From positions 1-45,203 of the forward strand of contig CAYJIH010000009.1 in the NCBI GenBank assembly GCA_964370195.1: 45,203 bases of DNA, in the 5' to 3' direction. The DNA is from JAAYCI01 sp964370195. GTDB lineage: Bacteria > Bacillota > Clostridia > Oscillospirales > Ruminococcaceae. Under the pieces are notes generated by a model that saw nothing but the letters and a program-made list of their open reading frames with translations, was not told the DNA's origin and ran no database searches. The position numbers and the translations under genes are program-made. Shown here piece after piece: positions 25,691 through 33,744 of the stretch (within the stretch, counting starts at the first letter, position 1; each line of letters opens with the position of its first letter).

Positions 25691-26143
25691 TTATGAAAAA
25701 ACCGGTTCTTGTACGTCTTCTTCTAAAAGGCTGTCCTCGTACTCATCTAAAATGTCTTGTAAGCTTAAATTATCAAGATAGTCACTCATCACTTTTCCAA
25801 GGCCTTGCCATGCCTTGCGCGCTGCACATTGCTGGGCACGCCCACAGTCATCGTCCTCCCCGTCGGGGCAAATCAGTGGCTCGATGCCGCCTTCTGTGAG
25901 GCGTAAAAGTGCACCCAAAGTGTAATTTTTTGGCTCTTTTGCCAATTTATAGCCGCCTTGTGCCCCACGCGCCGTTTCTAAATAATCGCCTCGATTTAAA
26001 ATCATCATAATTTGGTCTAAGTAATTTTTAGAAATTCCTTGGCGTTCAGCAATCTCTTTAAGTGGAACGTAGCTTCCGTCTCGGTGCTGTGCCAAATCCA
26101 ACAAAATGCGCAGTGAATAACGGCCTTTTGCGGAAATTTTCAT
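25691..26143 (-). CDS. Rrf2-family transcriptional regulator (IscR-like)
   Basis: A 150-residue winged-helix regulator: MKISAKGRYSLRILLDLAQ, recognition region QGISKNYLDQIMMIL, and the wing GAQGGYKLAK. Three Cys (92, 100, 106; C-x7-C-x5-C) resemble the Fe-S ligand loop of IscR, though the first spacing is longer than the x5 usual there. It is divergent from iscS-iscU, so it most likely senses Fe-S or cysteine status and controls that operon and itself. GTGAGG stands 5 nt before the ATG. A CymR-like cysteine regulator is the alternative, but CymR normally lacks this Cys set. Confidence 0.88.
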   Translation of the reverse strand: MKISAKGRYSLRILLDLAQHRDGSYVPLKEIAERQGISKNYLDQIMMILNRGDYLETARGAQGGYKLAKEPKNYTLGALLRLTEGGIEPLICPDGEDDDCGRAQQCAARKAWQGLGKVMSDYLDNLSLQDILDEYEDSLLEEDVQEPVFS

Positions 26144-26248
26144 GTTGCCTCACGCTCCAATTAATAAGATATATTCCAAATGCTTAGTGTTTTGGTAATG
26201 ATTTAATGCTATCACACTTTCGATAAAAAAACAAGAAGAATACTTCGG

Positions 26249-26277
26249 TTGACAAGCGATGTAAGAAGCGTTATACT
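26249..26277 (+). promoter_or_regulatory. Promoter of iscS-iscU
   Basis: TTGACA (26249-26254), a 17-nt spacer and TATACT (26272-26277). Confidence 0.85.
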
Positions 26278-26293
26278 AAGGATATTGAATGCT

Positions 26294-26310
26294 TACTTAT
26301 TTAATAAGTA
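26294..26310 (+). promoter_or_regulatory. Candidate Rrf2/IscR operator
   Basis: TACTTATT-T-AATAAGTA is a perfect 8-bp inverted repeat about 10-27 nt after the predicted transcription start of iscS, where a repressor would block transcription. The half-site TTAATAAG recurs at 26161-26168, next to the divergent Rrf2 gene. Confidence 0.55.
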
Positions 26311-26334
26311 TTATGATAGCTACGAGGTGAAAGC

Positions 26335-27522
26335 ATGAACATTTATATGGACAATGCCGCTACAAGCAAGGTGTCTAAGGTGGCAGTGGCCGCCATGATG
26401 CCTTGTTTTGAAGAGGCTTACGGCAACCCTTCCAGCGTCCACGACGTTGGCGAAGCGGCGGCAAGTTTAATACAAGAAGCAAGAGAATCGGTGGCCGGTT
26501 GTTTAGGTGCCGATGCACGAGAAATTTATTTTACTTCAGGTGGCACAGAAGCCGATAACTGGGCCATTCATGCGGCGGTGGCTGCTGGGGCAAAAAAGAA
26601 CAAAAAGCATATTATTTCCAGTGCCTTTGAACATCACGCCGTGCTTCACACGCTGGAAAGCCTAGAAAAAAAGGGCTTTGAAGTAACGTTATTGCCTGTA
26701 CATAGCAATGGGGTTGTGAGCGTACAAGAACTACGCGATGCCTTGCGTGAGGATACTGCCCTTGTTACCATTATGTATGCAAATAATGAAATCGGTACGG
26801 TTCAACCCATTGCAGAAATTGGTGCCGTTTGCCGCGAAAAAGGTGTTTTGTTTCACACAGATGCCGTGCAAGCAGTGGGCCATTTGCCAGTGGATGTGGT
26901 GGCCGACAATGTAGATCTTTTGTCTCTTTCGGCTCACAAATTTCATGGGCCCAAAGGTGTGGGTGCTTTGTATTGTCGCAAAGGGATTCCCCTTTCGGTT
27001 TTCATTGAGGGTGGCGCACAAGAGCGTGGGAAACGCGGCGGAACCGAAAATGTGCCGGGCATTGCAGGGCTTGCTGCCGCATTGAAAGAAAGCGTTTCTC
27101 ATATGCAGAAAAACACGGCGCACGTTTCTGCCCTAAGAGACGATTTGATTGCTTCTCTTTCTACCATAAGAAGAAGCCACCACAATGGACACGGGCAGCC
27201 GCAGCTGCCGGGTATTGTTAATTTTTGCTTTGAAGGTGTGGAAGGCGAGGCGTTATTGCTGCTGTTAAATATGGCCGGTATTGCGGCTTCCTCCGGTTCT
27301 GCGTGCACTTCCGGTAGCTTAGATCCAAGCCATGTTCTTTTGGCCCTTGGCTTGCCCCATGCAATTGCACACGGCTCGTTGCGGCTTTCGCTTAGCGAGT
27401 ATAACACCGAAGATGAAATAAAGTACGTTATAGAGAAATTGCCTCCCATTATTGAACGTTTGCGTGATATGTCGCCAGTGTGGGAGAAGCTAGAAAAAGG
27501 AGAAACAAATGGCTTACAGTGA
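26335..27522 (+). CDS. iscS: Cysteine desulfurase (IscS/NifS)
   Basis: PLP enzyme that takes sulfur from cysteine for Fe-S cluster assembly. The 395-residue protein has His101 (FEHHAVL), the PLP Lys202 in SLSAHKFHGPKG, and the catalytic Cys324 in the loop SSGSACTSGSLDPSHVL. The ACGAGGTGAAAGC region provides the ribosome site. Its 3' end overlaps the scaffold gene by 14 nt, so the two are translationally coupled. The adjacent regulator and scaffold make general Fe-S biogenesis more likely than a tRNA-thiolation role. Confidence 0.95.
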   Translation: MNIYMDNAATSKVSKVAVAAMMPCFEEAYGNPSSVHDVGEAAASLIQEARESVAGCLGADAREIYFTSGGTEADNWAIHAAVAAGAKKNKKHIISSAFEHHAVLHTLESLEKKGFEVTLLPVHSNGVVSVQELRDALREDTALVTIMYANNEIGTVQPIAEIGAVCREKGVLFHTDAVQAVGHLPVDVVADNVDLLSLSAHKFHGPKGVGALYCRKGIPLSVFIEGGAQERGKRGGTENVPGIAGLAAALKESVSHMQKNTAHVSALRDDLIASLSTIRRSHHNGHGQPQLPGIVNFCFEGVEGEALLLLLNMAGIAASSGSACTSGSLDPSHVLLALGLPHAIAHGSLRLSLSEYNTEDEIKYVIEKLPPIIERLRDMSPVWEKLEKGETNGLQ

Positions 27523-27889
27523 ACAAGTGATGGAACACTTCTCAAACCCGCGTAATGTGGGAAAAATGGAAAACGCAAGTGGTGTGGGTGAAGTGGGAAA
27601 TGCCAAATGCGGCGATATTATGAAAGTGTATCTGCAAATTGAAGACGATGTGATTGTAGATGTGAAATTTAATACTTTTGGTTGCGGGGCTGCCATTGCT
27701 ACAAGTTCCATGGCCACCGAAATGATTAAGGGAAAACATGTGGATGAGGCACTTAAAGTAACAAACAAGGCTGTTATGAATGCACTGGGTGGGCTTCCCC
27801 CGGCGAAGGTGCATTGTTCTGTGCTTGCCGAAGAGGCAGTGCAAGCTGCCATTGAAGACTATATCAAAAACAAAAAAAGTGAAACATAG
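27509..27889 (+). CDS. iscU: Fe-S cluster scaffold protein IscU/NifU-like
   Basis: Scaffold on which IscS-derived sulfur and iron form a [2Fe-2S] cluster. The 126-residue protein shows the three ligand Cys: Cys34 in NAKCGD with Asp36, Cys59 in FGCGAAIA, and Cys103 in KVHCSVLAEEA. It lacks the LPPVK-type motif read by HscA, having GLPPAKVHC at that site. AAAGGAGA lies within the end of iscS. Second gene of the operon. Confidence 0.95.
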   Translation: MAYSEQVMEHFSNPRNVGKMENASGVGEVGNAKCGDIMKVYLQIEDDVIVDVKFNTFGCGAAIATSSMATEMIKGKHVDEALKVTNKAVMNALGGLPPAKVHCSVLAEEAVQAAIEDYIKNKKSET

Positions 27890-28198
27890 TACGCGTTGGC
27901 TTTTGCACAAGTGGCTCAACGTTTGATGTGAGCAGTTTCCGGTTGTATCATTGGGGAAAACATGCTCAAAATCGTTTCAATTTAATTTGAGTGTTACAGC
28001 TTAAAATGTGCTGAAAACAGAGGTTTTGCTAGCATTTCTCTTTGGTTATTTTAAGATTTTTTGATTATTTAAAGCCACCTTAAATCTTCTTGATTTAAGG
28101 TGGCTTTTTTGTTATCTGTTCTATTTTAAAATAACAGGCAAAATGCGGCTGTACAAAAGAGAAATCTTACATCTACACATTGTGTGCAAAAGGCATGT
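27890..28198. other. Convergent intergenic region between iscU and phoR
   Basis: No gene seen. Apart from the terminator at 28071-28110, an AT-rich near-palindrome (CTGTTCTATTTTAAAATAACAG, about 28117-28138) lacks a loop and has no clear role. Confidence 0.4.
28071..28110 (+). terminator. Terminator downstream of iscU
   Basis: A perfect 16-bp stem, AAAGCCACCTTAAATC / GATTTAAGGTGGCTTT, is followed by a T tract on the plus strand. Confidence 0.85.
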
Positions 28199-29854
28199 TT
28201 ATAGTGGTAAACGGATGGTGAATTCGCTTCCTTTTCCCGGTGCACTTTGTAAATAGACTTGTCCATTGTGAAACAAAGTTCCTCTTTTTACAATGGCAAG
28301 CCCTAAGCCGGTTCCGCCACTTTGACGCGAATGGCTTTTATCCACACGGTAAAAACGCTCAAACACGTGTGCTTGCTGGGCGGTGTCAATGCCAATCCCT
28401 GTGTCTTTTACACGCAAAACGGCTTCACCCTCCGTTTTTTCCACGGAAATATGCACGTCTCCACCGTCTTGATTATAGCGAATGGCATTATCTGCCAAAT
28501 TGTAAATCATCTCGTGCAAAATACTGGTTACACCCTGCACCATTACAGCTTGGCCATCCACGGTGATGCGCACTTGTTTTTCTTCAGCCTTCCCTTGCAA
28601 GGCGCGGGCTACTTCTCGGCTTACAGACAATAAGTCTACATTTTCGGATGTTTGCTGGGCTTCTTTTTCGTCTAAGCGAGAAAGCTGAATGATGTCTTCG
28701 ATTAAGTCAATTAGCCTTGCCGCTTCTGTATAAATTTTGCCTGCAAATTCTGCAACATCGTTTGGCTGCACTAGCCCGTTTCGAATGATTTCCGCATAGC
28801 CTGAAATGGATGTGAGGGGTGTTTTTAATTCGTGTGACACATTGGCCGAAAATTCCCGGCGGTTTTGTTCGGCTTCCAGCCGCTCTGTGTCATCCATCAA
28901 CAACAGCACGGCTCCGGTTTTTTCTGCTTCATTGCGTGCAGGGCTTGCCACCACACGATACCGGCGTCCTTGCATGCTTATTTCTTGCACCGTGCGCTCT
29001 CCACCTGTTGCTAAGCGTGCTGCCTGCTGCAAAGCTAAATCACGATTTAAAGTTAAAAGTGGTTTATGCAAAGAATCTTGCGGTATGTTTAAAATTTGGC
29101 AGGCGCTTTGGTTTAGCATGTGCACGATGCCTTCATGGTCAATCAGTATCAAGCCTTCGTCCATATTTTGCACAACACTGCGGAACTCTTCTTGTTGCCT
29201 CGAAAGTTCCTCTGCTTTGTGTTGCAACTGTTCTTTTTGGGCCGAAATACGGCGCACAAGGGGCGAAAGCTCTTCGTATACATCCGCATCCATGGGTGCA
29301 TCTAAATTGATTTGATTTAAAGGGTTTAAAATGCTTTTGCTGATACTTTTTGCAATAAAACTGGCTAAAATAAGCACGACAATCAGTGCCAAAATAAGCC
29401 AAGGGACAAGGGAGAGTGTGTTGCTTAAAATGCTGTCTACATTCATAGATAATCGCAGCACATCGCCATTATCAAGAAGCGTTGCATAGTAAAGGGTGCT
29501 TTCTCCTATTGTGTCGCTGTGTCGCTGTGCTTGCCCGGTTCCGTTTGCTTGTGCGGCCATTACCTCAGGGCGATCGCCGTGGTTTTCCATTTCCGATGGC
29601 TCACTGCGATTGTCGAACAAAACAACACCTTCGCTGTTTATGTATGTAATGCGTCCTTGATATCCGCGTATTTTTTCAAGGTAGGCAAACCCATCTTCTT
29701 CGCACCCAACAGACAACACACTTGCGTACGACTGCAAATTATTTCGCACCGATGATGTTTCTTGGTTGTATACAGCCGCTACCGTGCCCACGGCAAAAAG
29801 CACTATACATAACAGTGACGTTAAGAAAATGCCAATAAATATTTTTCTTTTCAT
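28199..29854 (-). CDS. phoR: PhoR-type sensor histidine kinase
   Basis: Membrane sensor kinase of the phosphate regulon. The 551-residue protein has TM1 (6-28), an extracytoplasmic domain (about 30-145), TM2 (150-168), a short linker, a PAS domain (about 222-325), HisKA with the phospho-acceptor His341 in ANVSHELKTPLTS, and HATPase_c with DTGIGI, FERFYRVDKSHSR and GGTGLGLAIVK. Its start overlaps the phoP stop by 4 nt. Being last in an operon with pst and phoU ties it to phosphate signalling. Confidence 0.93.
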   Translation of the reverse strand: MKRKIFIGIFLTSLLCIVLFAVGTVAAVYNQETSSVRNNLQSYASVLSVGCEEDGFAYLEKIRGYQGRITYINSEGVVLFDNRSEPSEMENHGDRPEVMAAQANGTGQAQRHSDTIGESTLYYATLLDNGDVLRLSMNVDSILSNTLSLVPWLILALIVVLILASFIAKSISKSILNPLNQINLDAPMDADVYEELSPLVRRISAQKEQLQHKAEELSRQQEEFRSVVQNMDEGLILIDHEGIVHMLNQSACQILNIPQDSLHKPLLTLNRDLALQQAARLATGGERTVQEISMQGRRYRVVASPARNEAEKTGAVLLLMDDTERLEAEQNRREFSANVSHELKTPLTSISGYAEIIRNGLVQPNDVAEFAGKIYTEAARLIDLIEDIIQLSRLDEKEAQQTSENVDLLSVSREVARALQGKAEEKQVRITVDGQAVMVQGVTSILHEMIYNLADNAIRYNQDGGDVHISVEKTEGEAVLRVKDTGIGIDTAQQAHVFERFYRVDKSHSRQSGGTGLGLAIVKRGTLFHNGQVYLQSAPGKGSEFTIRLPL

Positions 29855-30534
29855 TTCGTATCCTCACAAAGTCGATATCCAATGCCACGCATTGTTTCAA
29901 TTCGAACTGCCTCACTGCCTAATTTTTGGCGTAGCGAGCGGATGTGAACGTCTACAGTGCGGGTTTCGCCTTCATAGTCGTAGCCCCACACTTGCTGCAG
30001 CAAGTGGTCTCGAGAGAACACAATGCCCGGATTCTCCATAAAAAACTGCAACAGTTCAAATTCTTTGCGTGTAAGCGTTAGTTGTTCTTCGCCCACATGC
30101 ACACTTCGTTTTTCGCGTTTTAATACAATTTCGCCAGCCTGCAAGGCGTGTTCGGCCTGTTGTGCTTGCCCACTGCGCCGCAGCAAAGCGCGCACGCGCG
30201 AAACAAGCTCCATCATACCAAACGGTTTCGATACATAATCGTCTGCACCTGCATCTAGGCCAACCACTTTATCATATTCTGTATTTTTGGCTGTAAGCAA
30301 TATTACGGGCAATGCTTTTGTTTTCCCTTCGGTGCGTAGATGGCGCAAAATAGAAAGGCCATCCTCTTCGGGTAACATAATATCCAGCAAAATAAGATGT
30401 GGTTTTTCTTCTTGCATAGCGGCATAAAACTCTTTGGCACAAGAAAACCCGCGCGCCTCAAACCCGCTGGCGCATAAAGTATACACCACAAGTTCGCGGA
30501 TATTTTCCTCGTCTTCAACCAAATAAATCATCAT
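29851..30534 (-). CDS. phoP: PhoP/PhoB-type response regulator (OmpR family)
   Basis: DNA-binding response regulator partnered with PhoR. Receiver domain: acidic pair Glu7-Asp8, phospho-acceptor Asp51 (LLDIMLP), Thr81 and Lys103 (VSKPFG). C-terminal winged helix: LTRKEFELLQFFMENPGIVFSRDHLLQQVWGYDYEGETRTVDVHI, in which the recognition helix is typical of PhoB. It starts 2 nt after the phoU stop, with GAGGAAG inside phoU; the protein begins Met-Met, so the start may be 3 nt later. It should bind the Pho box upstream of pstS. Confidence 0.94.
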   Translation of the reverse strand: MMIYLVEDEENIRELVVYTLCASGFEARGFSCAKEFYAAMQEEKPHLILLDIMLPEEDGLSILRHLRTEGKTKALPVILLTAKNTEYDKVVGLDAGADDYVSKPFGMMELVSRVRALLRRSGQAQQAEHALQAGEIVLKREKRSVHVGEEQLTLTRKEFELLQFFMENPGIVFSRDHLLQQVWGYDYEGETRTVDVHIRSLRQKLGSEAVRIETMRGIGYRLCEDTK

Positions 30535-30536
30535 GC

Positions 30537-31199
30537 TTACGCTCTCGCTTCCTCTTGAAAATCATAATATTCGCCGGTAGACGAAAAATATACCCATTTT
30601 GCAATGTTTACCGCATGGTCTGCCATACGTTCAAAATGTTTCGATACCATAAGTAAATCAATAATTCCTTCGGCTCGGTGTGGCGTGTTTAAAAGGCAAT
30701 CGGATAAATATTGTTTTTGTTGGTCGAATAATTCATCTACCACATCATCACGTTCCACCACTTGCACGGCAAGCTCTACGTTCGATTGCACGTATGCATC
30801 GATACAGTCGGTTACCATGCCGATGGTTTCAATGGCCATTTTTTTCGTAACGGCGCTTTCCAGTTGGCTGTCCACATTTCCTAAAGATGCGATTTCGGCA
30901 ATATCGGCCGCCTGATCGCCGATGCGTTCCATATCGGTAATAATTTTAAGCGATGCAGATACTTGGCGTAAATCTTTTGCTACGGGCTGTTGGCGCAAAA
31001 GTAATTTGTAGCACATGCCTTCAATATGATGTTGTTGGTTGCGAATTTCTTCTTGCGCTGCCACAGCATTTTCGGCATTTTCTGCCCGGTGCTCTAAAAG
31101 GGCTTTTGTAGAGTTGGCAATGGCCGATTCGCATAATGCTCCCAGCTCTATAATTGCCGTGTGAAGACGTGAAATTTCCATATCGAAGCGGTTTCTCAT
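30537..31199 (-). CDS. phoU: Phosphate transport system regulator PhoU
   Basis: Links Pst transporter status to PhoR and dampens phosphate uptake. The 220-residue all-helical protein has two PhoU repeats (about 15-100 and 118-205), each with an acidic metal-binding motif: ITDMERIGDQAADIAE and SKHFERMADHAVNIAKWV. The start codon overlaps the pstB stop by one base (TAATG). Fifth gene of the operon. Confidence 0.96.
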   Translation of the reverse strand: MRNRFDMEISRLHTAIIELGALCESAIANSTKALLEHRAENAENAVAAQEEIRNQQHHIEGMCYKLLLRQQPVAKDLRQVSASLKIITDMERIGDQAADIAEIASLGNVDSQLESAVTKKMAIETIGMVTDCIDAYVQSNVELAVQVVERDDVVDELFDQQKQYLSDCLLNTPHRAEGIIDLLMVSKHFERMADHAVNIAKWVYFSSTGEYYDFQEEARA

Positions 31200-31951
31200 T
31201 AGCCAAACCTCCCTGTGATGTAATCCTCTGTGCGTTTGTCTTTTGGCACAGAAAAGATGGTTTCCGTTTCGTCGTATTCCACCATTTCACCCAAAAGGAA
31301 AAAGGCGGTTTTGTCTGAAATACGCGCAGCTTGCTGCATGTTGTGCGTTACAATCACAATTGTATATTGTTTCTTTAATTCTACCGCAAGATCCTCAATT
31401 TTTAAAGTGGAAATTGGATCAAGTGCACTGGTTGGCTCGTCCATTAGCAAAACTTCCGGCTCTACAGCCAGTGCGCGGGCAATACAAAGGCGTTGTTGCT
31501 GGCCGCCAGATAATCCGAGTGCGCTTTTTTTCAAACGATCTTTCGTTTCATCCCAAATGGCGGCACTGCGCAAAGATTTTTCTACAATTTCATCCAGTTG
31601 AGAGCGATTGCGCACGCCGTGTGTGCGTGGGCCAAAGGCGATGTTGTCGTAAATGCTCATGGGAAATGGGTTTGGCTTTTGAAACACCATGCCCACGCGT
31701 TTGCGCAGCACATTCACATCGGTTTGTGAGCTGTAAATATCTTGCCCATCCAGCAAAACAGAGCCATCGATGCGGCAACCTTCCACAAGGTCGTTCATGC
31801 GGTTTAAGCATTTTAAAAGCGTGGATTTTCCACAGCCGGACGGCCCGATGAAGGCCGTGATTTCGGCAGGCTTTACGTTCATTGTTACACCGTGTAGTGC
31901 CTTGAAATCTTTGTAATATAAATCAAGGTTTTTAATTTCAAATTTAGACAT
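31199..31951 (-). CDS. pstB: Phosphate ABC transporter ATP-binding protein
   Basis: ATPase of the PstSCAB phosphate importer. The 250-residue protein has Walker A GPSGCGKST, the PstB-typical LNRMNDLVEGCRIDG and FQKPNPFPMSIYDNI (Q-loop), the signature LSGGQQQRLCIARAL and Walker B LLMDEPTSALDP. The reading frame is open to 32137, but the ATG at 31951 has GGAGG 6 nt upstream and gives the family length. It overlaps pstA by 8 nt. Confidence 0.97.
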   Translation of the reverse strand: MSKFEIKNLDLYYKDFKALHGVTMNVKPAEITAFIGPSGCGKSTLLKCLNRMNDLVEGCRIDGSVLLDGQDIYSSQTDVNVLRKRVGMVFQKPNPFPMSIYDNIAFGPRTHGVRNRSQLDEIVEKSLRSAAIWDETKDRLKKSALGLSGGQQQRLCIARALAVEPEVLLMDEPTSALDPISTLKIEDLAVELKKQYTIVIVTHNMQQAARISDKTAFFLLGEMVEYDETETIFSVPKDKRTEDYITGRFG

Positions 31952-32801
31952 CACTGCCTCCTGCACTTTTTCGAATTTTCTTGGCAATCCAAGCGGATAA
32001 GATGTTGATGATGAGTACCAAAATGAGCAATACAACCGCAGTGGCATACGCTTCATCCACATGCAGGCCCTCGCTGGAAAGCATGTACATATGCACACTA
32101 AGCGTGCGCCCAGAGCCCATGATAGAGCTTGGCACACCGGCTACGGTGCCTGCTGTGTAAATAAGGGCTGCTGTTTCGCCCACAATGCGCCCAATGGAAA
32201 GAATGATGCCGGACAAAATGCCGGGGATGGCTGCAGGCAGCACAATGCGAAAAATGGTGCGCAATTTTCCGGCGCCCAGCCCATAGCTGCCTTCGCGGAA
32301 AGAATCTGGCACACTTTTTAATGCCTCTTCTGTGGTGCGCATAATGAGCGGTAAAATCATAATGCCTACGGTGAAAGCGCCGGCCGCAAGGGAAAAGCTC
32401 CAGCCCAGTGCTGTTACAAAAAACAAAAGACCAAACAAGCCATATACAATGGATGGAATGCCGGAAAGTGTTTCGGCTGCTGCACGCACCACCGAAACGA
32501 ATTTGTTTCCACGCCCGGCATACTCCACAAGGTAAATGGCAGAAAAAACGCCAAGGGGAACAGCGAGCAACAAGGCAAAAAGTGTCATTAGCAATGTGTT
32601 CAAAAGTGCCGGCATCAGAGATACATTTTCCGAAGTGTATTCAAGTGCAAACAACGAAGGGGTGATGTGCGGCACACCTTGCACCAAGATATAACCCACT
32701 AAGATGACGAAAGAACCTATTGTAAAAATTGCGCCGAGACGGATGAGTATATACATGATTTTTGATGCCAAAGGAAGCCTGAAAAACCGCGCCTTGTTCA
32801 A
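31944..32801 (-). CDS. pstA: Phosphate ABC transporter permease PstA
   Basis: One of the two membrane subunits of the phosphate importer. 285 residues with about six membrane helices and the binding-protein-dependent permease loop ...EALKSVPDSFREGSYGLGAGKLRTIF (coupling helix). GIPSIVYGLFGLLFFV is a typical PstA/PstC segment. The start overlaps the pstC stop by 4 nt. Confidence 0.96.
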   Translation of the reverse strand: MNKARFFRLPLASKIMYILIRLGAIFTIGSFVILVGYILVQGVPHITPSLFALEYTSENVSLMPALLNTLLMTLFALLLAVPLGVFSAIYLVEYAGRGNKFVSVVRAAAETLSGIPSIVYGLFGLLFFVTALGWSFSLAAGAFTVGIMILPLIMRTTEEALKSVPDSFREGSYGLGAGKLRTIFRIVLPAAIPGILSGIILSIGRIVGETAALIYTAGTVAGVPSSIMGSGRTLSVHMYMLSSEGLHVDEAYATAVVLLILVLIINILSAWIAKKIRKSAGGSDV

Positions 32802-33655
32802 GATTTATCCCCCCTTCTAAGCAAGCTAACTGTAAGGTTGATGAGCAAAATAAATACGAACAACACAACACCGGTTGCGATGAGGGCTTCGCGGTGTAAA
32901 TCTGCCGCATAGCCCATTTCCAAAACGATATTGGCTGTAAGGCTTCTGGCGCCTTGCAATATGCTGGTGGGGATACGTGGTTGGTTGCCCAAAACCATTA
33001 CCACCGCCATAGCCTCACCAATGGCACGCCCAATGCCCAGCACAACGGCCGCAATGATGCCACTGCGGGCTGCAGGTAAGAGGACAAAAAACACGCTGCG
33101 TTCTTCTGTGGCGCCCAAGGCCAATGCACCTTCAAAGTAGTGATTTGGCACGGCACGCAAAGCGCTTTCGCTTACGGTAATTACGGTAGGTAAAATCATG
33201 ATGCCCAGCAAAATAGAAGCTGTTAAAATAGAGAGCCCGTTGCTTTGGTTGTTGCTTAACTGTCGAATAAGCGGAACGAGCATGACAAGACCAAAAAAAC
33301 CATATACAACCGAGGGAATACCTGCCAGCAGTTCTACCATGGGGCGAAGAAACCGATACAGTTTGGCAGGGCAAAAGCGCGCTAAATACACCGCGGTAAA
33401 AATTCCGGCCGGCACGCCCACCACCAATGCGCCCACTGTAACGTAAATGCTGCCAAGAATCATGGGGAAAATGCCATATAAGTTGTTTCCGGGGCGCCAC
33501 TGCGTGCCAAGCAGGAAGTCGAACAAACCAATCTCCAGCATAGCGGGAACACCGCCGGCAAACAGGAAAACGCAAATTAAGGCAATGGCCAAAATGCAAA
33601 CGCAAGCCGCAATGAGAAACACGAGGTGCATTCCTTTTTCGCGCGTTTTATTCAT
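32798..33655 (-). CDS. pstC: Phosphate ABC transporter permease PstC
   Basis: Partner permease of PstA. 285 residues with about six membrane helices; AGIPSVVYGFFGLVMLVPLI, the coupling loop ESALRAVPNHYFEGALALGATEERSVF and GIGRAIGEAMAVVMVLGN identify the family. It follows pstS after an 89-nt gap that contains a terminator-like hairpin. AAAGGAG stands before the ATG. Confidence 0.96.
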   Translation of the reverse strand: MNKTREKGMHLVFLIAACVCILAIALICVFLFAGGVPAMLEIGLFDFLLGTQWRPGNNLYGIFPMILGSIYVTVGALVVGVPAGIFTAVYLARFCPAKLYRFLRPMVELLAGIPSVVYGFFGLVMLVPLIRQLSNNQSNGLSILTASILLGIMILPTVITVSESALRAVPNHYFEGALALGATEERSVFFVLLPAARSGIIAAVVLGIGRAIGEAMAVVMVLGNQPRIPTSILQGARSLTANIVLEMGYAADLHREALIATGVVLFVFILLINLTVSLLRRGDKS

Positions 33656-33691
33656 GTGACGTAACTCCTTTAAATCAGTTTACAATATGTA

Positions 33692-33727
33692 TACAGAAAA
33701 ATTTCGGGCGGGCAGTAGCCCGCCCGA
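33692..33727 (-). terminator. Attenuating terminator between pstS and pstC
   Basis: A perfect 10-bp GC-rich stem, TCGGGCGGGC / GCCCGCCCGA with a 4-nt loop (33704-33727), is followed on the minus strand by AATTTTT. Partial termination here would give more PstS than membrane subunits, a common design in ABC operons. Confidence 0.7.
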
Positions 33728-33744
33728 TGGAAAGGCGAAGGGGT

